The notes under the pieces: generated by a model | Databases searched by the model: none | Told to the model about the DNA's origin: nothing | The model's input: only the letters and a program-made list of their open reading frames with translations | In this document: one piece after another, positions 6,064 to 11,411 of the stretch | Layout: every line of letters begins with the position of its first letter | Position numbering within the stretch: position 1 is the first letter of the stretch | Assembly (NCBI GenBank): GCA_036555105.1 | Contig: DATBMA010000070.1 | Span: forward strand, 1 to 11,411 | Source of the DNA: DATBMA01 sp036555105 | GTDB lineage: Bacteria; Actinomycetota; Acidimicrobiia; Spongiisociales; ZC4RG35 | Reading direction: 5' to 3' | Length of the DNA: 11,411 bases | Translations under genes and position numbers: made by a program

Positions 6064-8184
6064 TCAGCGGGTGAAGGTTGGATTGTCGGCGTTGCCGGAG
6101 ACCATCCAGACTTCGACGTGGCGTTGGCCGGTGTCCAGGAGGCGGGGGTCGATCATTGCCCCCCACCTGGCAGAGCTGCCTCGGGGGTCGTAGCAACGGG
6201 TCACTGCAGCCACCTGGCCGTCAACCACGACTGCGAGGATCTCTTCGCCGGTGGCTGCCACCGGTGTGGTGATGGTGCCCGACAGGTAGCTGGGCACGGG
6301 GTCGGAGCCTGGAACGAAAGAGGCGATGGCGGCCTGCTGGTCCAAGCCGATGCTCAGCGATGGGTCCTCGGTTGCGGCCAGTTCGGTGCGGCCCAAGAGG
6401 TCCTCCCACCCCCGGGGCGTGAACTGATATGGGTCTCCTTCCTGAAACCAGCTCTCTTTTTGGGCGGCGACTGCCCGCACTTGGTCCTCGTCCACCGGAA
6501 TTTCAATTGGTCCTTTCGTTCCCACCATCACCGAGTTGGTTCTCTCGGAGCGGGTTTGAGTATCGAGTAGTGAAACCCCGTCCATCCTCCATGGGACGGT
6601 GACATCGATGACGTCGGCGATAGTGGGGAGAAGGTCAGTGGTTTCAGCACGGAGGTCGTCGATGGTCCCGGCCGGCGCCCCCACCAACCGCTCGGGATAC
6701 TTGACGAACATGGGGACATCGGCGACGGTGCCGATCGTGTCGGGTGAGATGGTTCGCTGATGCTCGGTGTTGGGTTCGATGGTTATGCCCTCGTCGACTG
6801 CCACCACGACAAGCGAATCGTCGTACAGGCCGTTCTGCTTCAGCGCGTCGAGGACCTGGCCCAGGATGCGGTCGGCGTATTCGGCCTGGATCAGGTGTCT
6901 CTGCCAGCCCTGGGCGACCAGCCACGGGTCCGGGCCCCAGCCTGTGGACAGACTCCCGGGTTCGCTGGTAGCCCCATGCAGTCGACCATCTCCCGTCAGA
7001 TTCCAGGGGTGATGCGGATACAGGAAGTGGGCGAACCGCAACGGCGGCCGGTCGCCCACGTCGTCGTCCAGGATGGAAAGGAACCGGCCAACCTCGAGCC
7101 GGCGGTCGTCGTCGACTTGGGCCAGGAAGCGTTCGATGATGTCGTACTTCTCCGATGTTTGTTGGCTGAAGTCACTCCAGGTCTGATCGATGCGAGGAAG
7201 CCGGTCCGACATTTCGGCGGGTAGGACCAGGTGGCCGTAGACGACGCCGACATCCGACAGCACCGACGCCCACCGCTCCGATGGCGACCGGGAAGGAAGG
7301 CTGGCGTTGGAGCAGACATAAGACGGGCACAGGTTGGTGACCGTCTCCACTGCCTGGACGTCGTAGGCCTCGGAGAGCAGCGTGAACAGGGTGAAAGGAT
7401 GATCACCGATCGTGGGGATGGTGCTCATCGATTGGCTCACCCCGGTGAGCATCGAGGGCAGGGATTGTTCTGTCTGCTGGCTGACGCTGATGGCGTTCCG
7501 ATACCAGACACCATCTGCAGCCAGACGCGCCAGGTTGGGGTAGTGCAGCGAGTCCAAGCTCCCGTCGCCGTGCATGATCGAGGCCTCGGGGAACTCGTCG
7601 AACATCATCATTATCACCGGGACCGGGCTGGCCACCGCCTCGGCCTCGGGCAGGTCGGTGGGAGAGGCATGGACGAGCTGGGAGGCGGGTGTGAAGAAGA
7701 GGAACCATGTGACAAAGACCAGCGGTGCCAGCCCCAGATACAAGAACGCCTGACGAAGGGCGCCGAAGCGGGTAAAGCACCACGCCACCACCAATCCGGC
7801 CAACCCTACAAAGGCGAAGAAGACCGCCGGAGGCGTGCCGGCGAGTCCCAGAGTGACAGCCATGTTGGCGGCGACCACCGCGGCCAGGGATCCCACCACC
7901 GCCACATGGGCGACAGCTCCAATTCGAGCGTTCAGCCCCCGCAGGCTCAACACCAACAGACACAACGAGATGGGCACGGTGATGAGTCCAACAGCGAGAA
8001 GGACGATGTCGCCAGAGGCAAAACGCTGTGCGATGAAGAACTCAGGGTTGCGGCCCAGCAGATCAAGCAGCGGCTGGGCCAACGCGAAGGCGGCCGCCGC
8101 CATGATCGACGAAACGACGCTCAGCGGACCAGCCTGTTCTAATTCGCGCAGGTCGAATCCGGTGGGGGCCCATCGCCCAGACAT
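6064..8184 (-). CDS. Membrane protein with extracytoplasmic sulfatase / alkaline-phosphatase-superfamily domain
   Basis: 706 residues from the ATG at 8184. Five transmembrane helices are visible at about 20-44, 58-81, 88-112, 118-139 and 146-167. From about 187 the sulfatase-like fold begins: MMMFDEF (192-198) carries the first metal-binding Asp, PNLARLAADGVWYRNA follows, and QQTEQSLPSMLTG (236-248) includes T238, a candidate nucleophile. TNLCPSYVC (283-291) and FLYPHHPW (387-394) are further landmarks, then DLLPTIADVIDV before PWRMDG (517-536). The usual Asp-His-Gly metal site reads Asp464-Glu465-Gly466. The last 160 residues are an extra domain I do not recognise. Family relatives cleave or transfer sulfate or phosphoglycerol groups on surface polymers; the substrate here is unknown. 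It is transcribed divergently from a methyltransferase pair, consistent with envelope glycan work, but that is inference. Confidence 0.87.
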   Translation of the reverse strand: MSGRWAPTGFDLRELEQAGPLSVVSSIMAAAAFALAQPLLDLLGRNPEFFIAQRFASGDIVLLAVGLITVPISLCLLVLSLRGLNARIGAVAHVAVVGSLAAVVAANMAVTLGLAGTPPAVFFAFVGLAGLVVAWCFTRFGALRQAFLYLGLAPLVFVTWFLFFTPASQLVHASPTDLPEAEAVASPVPVIMMMFDEFPEASIMHGDGSLDSLHYPNLARLAADGVWYRNAISVSQQTEQSLPSMLTGVSQSMSTIPTIGDHPFTLFTLLSEAYDVQAVETVTNLCPSYVCSNASLPSRSPSERWASVLSDVGVVYGHLVLPAEMSDRLPRIDQTWSDFSQQTSEKYDIIERFLAQVDDDRRLEVGRFLSILDDDVGDRPPLRFAHFLYPHHPWNLTGDGRLHGATSEPGSLSTGWGPDPWLVAQGWQRHLIQAEYADRILGQVLDALKQNGLYDDSLVVVAVDEGITIEPNTEHQRTISPDTIGTVADVPMFVKYPERLVGAPAGTIDDLRAETTDLLPTIADVIDVTVPWRMDGVSLLDTQTRSERTNSVMVGTKGPIEIPVDEDQVRAVAAQKESWFQEGDPYQFTPRGWEDLLGRTELAATEDPSLSIGLDQQAAIASFVPGSDPVPSYLSGTITTPVAATGEEILAVVVDGQVAAVTRCYDPRGSSARWGAMIDPRLLDTGQRHVEVWMVSGNADNPTFTR

Positions 8185-8207
8185 GGCGATATTCTCGCCC
8201 CTCGCCC

Positions 8208-8213
8208 ACGCTA
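8208..8213 (-). promoter_or_regulatory. Candidate -10 element for the sulfatase gene
   Basis: TAGCGT (TANNNT) on the minus strand, 23 nt before the ATG at 8184. The leader contains a GAGGGGCGAG purine stretch that could act as a ribosome site, though it is further from the start than usual. Weak evidence. Confidence 0.2.
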
Positions 8214-8229
8214 ACTCCCCGCTCGGGCG

Positions 8230-8244
8230 TTCCCCTTCCGGGAA
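8230..8244. promoter_or_regulatory. Small inverted repeat in the divergent intergenic region
   Basis: TTCCC (8230-8234) and GGGAA (8240-8244) form a perfect 5-bp dyad with a 5-nt centre. It lies between the two divergent starts (8184 and 8263) and just upstream of the candidate -10 at 8250. It could be an operator, but a dyad this short may occur by chance. Confidence 0.2.
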
Positions 8245-8249
8245 ACATG

Positions 8250-8255
8250 TACGTT
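8250..8255 (+). promoter_or_regulatory. Candidate -10 element TACGTT, leaderless start
   Basis: TACGTT ends 7 nt before the ATG at 8263, which would place the transcription start on the A of the start codon. No Shine-Dalgarno site is present upstream of that ATG. Confidence 0.35.
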
Positions 8256-8262
8256 TCGCTCG

Positions 8263-9120
8263 ATGGATTCGTTACCTCTCCCGCCCACCGAACTGCGGTT
8301 CATGCGGGAGGATGACGACCGCCTGATCCGGACCGGCCGGGAACTGGCGCGGCTTCTGCAGCAGTACGGGATGAAGCCCGACTCGACGGTGCTCGACGTC
8401 GGGTCCGGGTACGGCCGGTTGGCGTTGGGCCTCCTTACCGAGGGCCTCCACCGGGGCAGGTACATCGGCTTCGATGTGCTCCCGAAACACGTGGGATGGT
8501 GTCGCGAGCACCTGACAGCCTTGAACCCCAGGCTCGAGTTCCATCACATCGACGCCCGCAATTCCCGCTACAACCCGACGGGTTCCATCGATCCGGATCG
8601 GTTGAGGTTTCCCACGCCGATCGGGTCGATCGATGTCGCGGCGGCGTTTTCGGTGTTCACCCACCTCTACCGAACAAACGTTGAGCATTACCTCGCTGAG
8701 TTGCGACGAGTGCTGCGCCCCGGTGGAGTAGCGATCACGACCTGGCTGCTGTGGAGCGACGAGCGACTGCCTGCCCTGGTGGACGACGGGTGCGCATACC
8801 CGATGCGATTCCAGATCGATCGGGACACGCGCACCAGTGACGAAGCCGACCCGCTGCGGGCGATCGGTTTCCGCCTCGAGCAGGTACTGACATGGGTAAT
8901 GGAGGCCGACCTTCGAATCCGGCTTCTTGCGTACGGGTCGTGGGACGGTGTGACTGCCTCGGAGTCGTTCCAGGATCTGATGGTCATGGAGCGCCCCGAC
9001 GGACCCCTTCGACGGGCGAGATGGCTGGCCGGACGCGCCAAACGCCGCGTGCAGAAGACGTTCCGACGCGGCGCTCCGGACCGGGCCCTGCGGCCCGAGA
9101 CTGCGATAAATACAGTCTGA
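8263..9120 (+). CDS. SAM-dependent class I methyltransferase
   Basis: 285 residues from the ATG at 8263. The Rossmann-type methyltransferase core is clear: motif I VLDVGSGYGRLA (43-54), the acidic end of strand two in YIGFDV (67-72), SVFTHL (130-135) at motif IV, and RRVLRPGG (148-155) as the post-core helix and loop. The N-terminal LPPTELRFM and the YNPTG segment (103-107) are shared, as far as I recall, with a methyltransferase group often found near polysaccharide genes. The C-terminus is basic (about 246-270) and could contact membrane or nucleic acid, which is speculation. The acceptor substrate is unknown. A second, different methyltransferase starts 2 bp after its stop, so the two probably form one unit. 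Confidence 0.85.
   Translation: MDSLPLPPTELRFMREDDDRLIRTGRELARLLQQYGMKPDSTVLDVGSGYGRLALGLLTEGLHRGRYIGFDVLPKHVGWCREHLTALNPRLEFHHIDARNSRYNPTGSIDPDRLRFPTPIGSIDVAAAFSVFTHLYRTNVEHYLAELRRVLRPGGVAITTWLLWSDERLPALVDDGCAYPMRFQIDRDTRTSDEADPLRAIGFRLEQVLTWVMEADLRIRLLAYGSWDGVTASESFQDLMVMERPDGPLRRARWLAGRAKRRVQKTFRRGAPDRALRPETAINTV
9111..9116 (+). promoter_or_regulatory. Candidate internal -10 element TACAGT
   Basis: TACAGT ends 6 nt before the ATG at 9123, inside the last codons of the preceding gene, and no Shine-Dalgarno site is visible. It could give a leaderless second transcript. Simple reinitiation after the TGA at 9118-9120 is the alternative. Confidence 0.25.
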
Positions 9121-9122
9121 CG

Positions 9123-10097
9123 ATGGCCGGCCCAGACGGATCTACGCCCAGCGAGGGGCTATGCCTCGCCTGTGGGAGCTTGGTGGCCTGGACCCCGGGA
9201 CCGGGCGGGCGGCCCCGAGCTTGCTGCCCGCGGTGCGGCAGCCTCGAACGGCACCGGTTCCTGGCCTTTCTGGTTCAGGCTCTGGCCGAGGAGCTGGGCA
9301 GGGGCCCGGTGCTCGACGTTGGTCCGTCGGCGGCGCTGGCCCTGCACCTCAAGCACCTCAGCCTCGATCGCTACATCGCCATGGACCGCGACCCCGGCGC
9401 CGATCGCCGGCGCGCCGACGTGATCGGCGATATCACCTCGCTTCCCTTCGCATCGGGGTCGATCAGCACCGTGGTCTGTTATCACGTGCTCGAGCACGTT
9501 CCCGAGGATCGCACGGCCATAGCCGAGCTGGCCCGGGTCCTCAGCCCTGCCGGCCTCGCCCTCATCCAGGTGCCATGCCGCTTCGATCGCCCCACTGAGG
9601 AGGACCCCGACGCTCCCGAGGAGGAGCGTGTCCGGCGATTCGGCCAGGCCGACCATGTCCGGTACTACGGGGGCGACTTCGAAGACCGGCTGCGGGCGGA
9701 GGGCCTGATGCTGCAGCGGGTGTCTCCCCGGGACTTCCTCCCGGACGATGTGATCGAGCTCGGCCGCATGGTGGCGGACGAAGTCGTTTGGCTCGGGACA
9801 AAGGAGGCGGCCGACGGATACAAGGATCGGATCGGCAAGCGGGCCACCTTCGCATTGGCCGCCCTCTGGCAAGCCGGCGCCGCGACTCAACGGGGGGAGC
9901 TGGCCAGGGTGAGAGGTCAGCTCGAATCGGCTCGCAGCTCGACCGCCGCCGCCCAGGCGCGGGCAGAGAAATCGGAGGAGAAGTATCGAAGGTTGCGCTC
10001 CCGCTGGCCGGTCAGGGTGATGGGCTCGATGGCGGCCTGGGGCCGTTCCGTTACCGGCCGCGGCAATGGCCGCCGATCCGAAAAGCAGCGGGCTTGA
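9123..10097 (+). CDS. Zinc-ribbon SAM-dependent methyltransferase with C-terminal coiled coil
   Basis: 324 residues. The ATG at 9123 was chosen because the frame further upstream lies wholly inside the preceding gene. The N-terminus holds a zinc-ribbon-like pattern, C14-x-x-C17 and C35-x-x-C38, followed by GSLERHR. The methyltransferase core follows: GPVLDVGPS (61-69), YIAMDRD (84-90), ADVIGDITSLPFASGS (98-113), YHVLEHVPED (120-129) and RVLSPAGLALI (138-148), which is the Methyltransf_11-like pattern. Residues about 257-296 are Ala/Glu/Arg-rich and look like a coiled coil, and the tail is strongly basic. Substrate unknown. The neighbouring methyltransferase and membrane sulfatase suggest surface glycan modification, which is inference. 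The transketolase downstream probably has its own promoter. Confidence 0.85.
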   Translation: MAGPDGSTPSEGLCLACGSLVAWTPGPGGRPRACCPRCGSLERHRFLAFLVQALAEELGRGPVLDVGPSAALALHLKHLSLDRYIAMDRDPGADRRRADVIGDITSLPFASGSISTVVCYHVLEHVPEDRTAIAELARVLSPAGLALIQVPCRFDRPTEEDPDAPEEERVRRFGQADHVRYYGGDFEDRLRAEGLMLQRVSPRDFLPDDVIELGRMVADEVVWLGTKEAADGYKDRIGKRATFALAALWQAGAATQRGELARVRGQLESARSSTAAAQARAEKSEEKYRRLRSRWPVRVMGSMAAWGRSVTGRGNGRRSEKQRA

Positions 10098-10120
10098 GCA
10101 AACCTCTAGCTGGGTACCCT
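10094..10120 (+). promoter_or_regulatory. Candidate transketolase promoter
   Basis: TTGAGC (10094-10099) and TACCCT (10115-10120) resemble -35 and -10 elements, but the 15-bp spacer is short. The -10 lies within the 8-bp palindrome GGGTACCC. It ends 10 nt before the ATG, so the leader would be only a few nucleotides; AAAGAG at 10122-10127 is a poor ribosome site. Confidence 0.3.
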
Positions 10121-10130
10121 CAAAGAGTCC

Positions 10131-11411
10131 ATGGGCGCCGACCGCGAACAACTTGCAGCAGACACGCTGCGCACGCTGGCGATGGACGCCGTCCAGAAGG
10201 CCAAGTCCGGCCATCCGGGGATGCCGATGGGGATGGCCGACATCGCCGTGGTGGTGTGGGGCCAGTTCCTGAAGGTGGATCCCGCTCACCCGACGTGGCC
10301 CGATCGCGACCGATTCGTCCTGTCCAACGGACACGGGTCGATGCTGCTGTACGGGTTGCTGCATCTGTCCGGGTTCCCAATGACGATCGACGACCTGCAG
10401 GCGTTCCGTCAGCTGGGGTCGAGGACGCCCGGCCACCCCGAGCGGGACCCCGAGCTCGGGATCGAGGTGACCACCGGCCCGCTGGGCCAGGGGTTCGGGA
10501 TGGGGGTGGGGATGGCGATCGCCGAGGAGCACCTGAGGGCAACCTTCGGATCGGACCTGGTCGACCACCGCACGTACGGTTTCGTCTCGGACGGGGACCT
10601 GATGGAGGGCCTCAGCGCCGAGGCCTCATCGCTGGCCGGCCATCTCGGACTTGGCAGGCTCATCTACTTCTACGACGACAACGACATCAGCATCGACGGC
10701 AGCACCAGCCTCGCCTTCTCTGAGGACGTCCCGGCTCGTTTCCGGGCATTGGGCTGGCATGTGGATGAGGTCGATGGCCACGACCGAGCAGCCATCAGCG
10801 CCGCCACAAGTGAGGCCCTTTCGATCGAGGACCGGCCCTCGCTGGTCGTTTGCCACACGCATATCGCCTTCGGGGCTCCCAATGCCCAGGACACCGCCAA
10901 GGCCCACGGCGCCCCCCTCGGCGAGGAGGAGGTCAGGCTGGCCAAGGAGGGCATGGGCTGGAATCCGGACCAGCACTTCTTCGTGCCCTCCGAGGCATAT
11001 GACTACTTCCACTCGGCGATGGAGCGGGGACGAGAGGCCAGGGCTCGCTGGCTGGAGCGGCGACAGAAACTGGAGGAATCAGAGCCCGACCTGGTGACTG
11101 CCTGGGAAGACCGGCTGGCCACCAATGCGGTGCAGCTGGATCTGCCCGGGTTCAAGACAAGTAGCAGCCTCGCGACCAGGGCCGCATCCGGCGACCTGTT
11201 CGACCAGATCGCCGAGAAGGTCCCTGGCTTCCTGGGCGGGGCGGCCGACCTGGTGGAGTCGACCAAGACCCACATCTCCACAGGCGGCTACTTCGCGCGC
11301 GACAACCGCCTTGGTCGCAACCTGGCATTCGGGGTTCGTGAGCACGGCATGGGAGCCATTGTCAACGGGCTGGCGGTGCATGGAGGCTTGCGACCCTACG
11401 GCTCGACCTTC
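10131..11411 (+). CDS. tkt: Transketolase, 3' end beyond the window
   Basis: 427 codons are visible from the ATG at 10131, about two thirds of the usual 650-700 residues. Thiamine-diphosphate transketolase motifs appear in order: SGHPGMPMG (26-34), LSNGHGSMLLY (64-74), TTGPLGQG (114-121), the cofactor and Mg site SDGDLMEG ... DDND (153-185), the conserved AHGAPLG (258-264), the start of the pyrimidine-binding domain at ATRAASG (348-354), and VREHGMGAI with the catalytic Glu at 404. The enzyme moves two-carbon units between sugar phosphates in the non-oxidative pentose phosphate pathway in the cytoplasm. The reading frame is intact to the window edge, with no sign of damage. In actinobacteria transaldolase and other pentose-phosphate genes commonly follow, but none is visible here. 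Confidence 0.96.
   Translation, partial: MGADREQLAADTLRTLAMDAVQKAKSGHPGMPMGMADIAVVVWGQFLKVDPAHPTWPDRDRFVLSNGHGSMLLYGLLHLSGFPMTIDDLQAFRQLGSRTPGHPERDPELGIEVTTGPLGQGFGMGVGMAIAEEHLRATFGSDLVDHRTYGFVSDGDLMEGLSAEASSLAGHLGLGRLIYFYDDNDISIDGSTSLAFSEDVPARFRALGWHVDEVDGHDRAAISAATSEALSIEDRPSLVVCHTHIAFGAPNAQDTAKAHGAPLGEEEVRLAKEGMGWNPDQHFFVPSEAYDYFHSAMERGREARARWLERRQKLEESEPDLVTAWEDRLATNAVQLDLPGFKTSSSLATRAASGDLFDQIAEKVPGFLGGAADLVESTKTHISTGGYFARDNRLGRNLAFGVREHGMGAIVNGLAVHGGLRPYGSTF

Noticed and set aside
9159..10568. 469-codon minus-strand open frame
   Set aside because: It runs antisense to the methyltransferase and the transketolase start, both of which have strong motifs; composition is Pro/Arg/His-rich as in shadow frames.

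Overview
The window is high-GC bacterial DNA with actinobacterial character. The best guess is an Acidimicrobiia-like lineage, because two proteins carry the disulfide-containing SLH-like repeats (AGIT-x-GC ... CP ... RxQMASFLAR) that I associate with that group. The membrane sulfatase and the several genes without Shine-Dalgarno sites fit an actinobacterium. No RNA gene, CRISPR array or intact mobile element was seen.

Layout: (1) At 1-1525 (+) lies the 3' part of a secreted protein. It has the tail of a glucose/sorbosone-dehydrogenase-type propeller, a PKD domain, further beta domains and three SLH-like repeats. (2) Convergent to it is a tight five-gene operon on the minus strand, 5569 down to 1552. 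In order it encodes a MauE-like membrane protein, a Tat-exported Cys-rich protein resembling the methylamine dehydrogenase light chain (MauA) fused to FG-GAP/VCBS-like repeats, a MauD-like membrane-anchored thioredoxin-fold protein, a small protein of unknown function, and a membrane-anchored SLH-like protein. Its junctions are TTGA, TGATG, a 10-bp gap with a good Shine-Dalgarno site, and ATGA, so translation is probably coupled. (3) At 5674-6024 (+) is a small orphan ORF. (4) At 6064-8184 (-) is a five-helix membrane protein with an extracytoplasmic sulfatase/alkaline-phosphatase-superfamily domain. (5) Divergent from it are two SAM-dependent methyltransferases (8263-9120 and 9123-10097, +), then the first 427 codons of a transketolase (10131 to the window end).

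Most interesting is the mau-like operon. In classical methylamine dehydrogenase, MauE and MauD are needed to make the disulfide-rich light chain in the periplasm. Here those two genes flank a 24-cysteine light-chain-like protein. No heavy chain (mauB) or TTQ-forming mauG is visible, and a repeat domain is fused to its C-terminus. A plausible reading is an exported, disulfide-stabilised, possibly quinone-bearing protein with its own oxidative folding helpers, plus an SLH-like protein that may place it at the cell surface. Methylamine oxidation is not supported by what can be seen.
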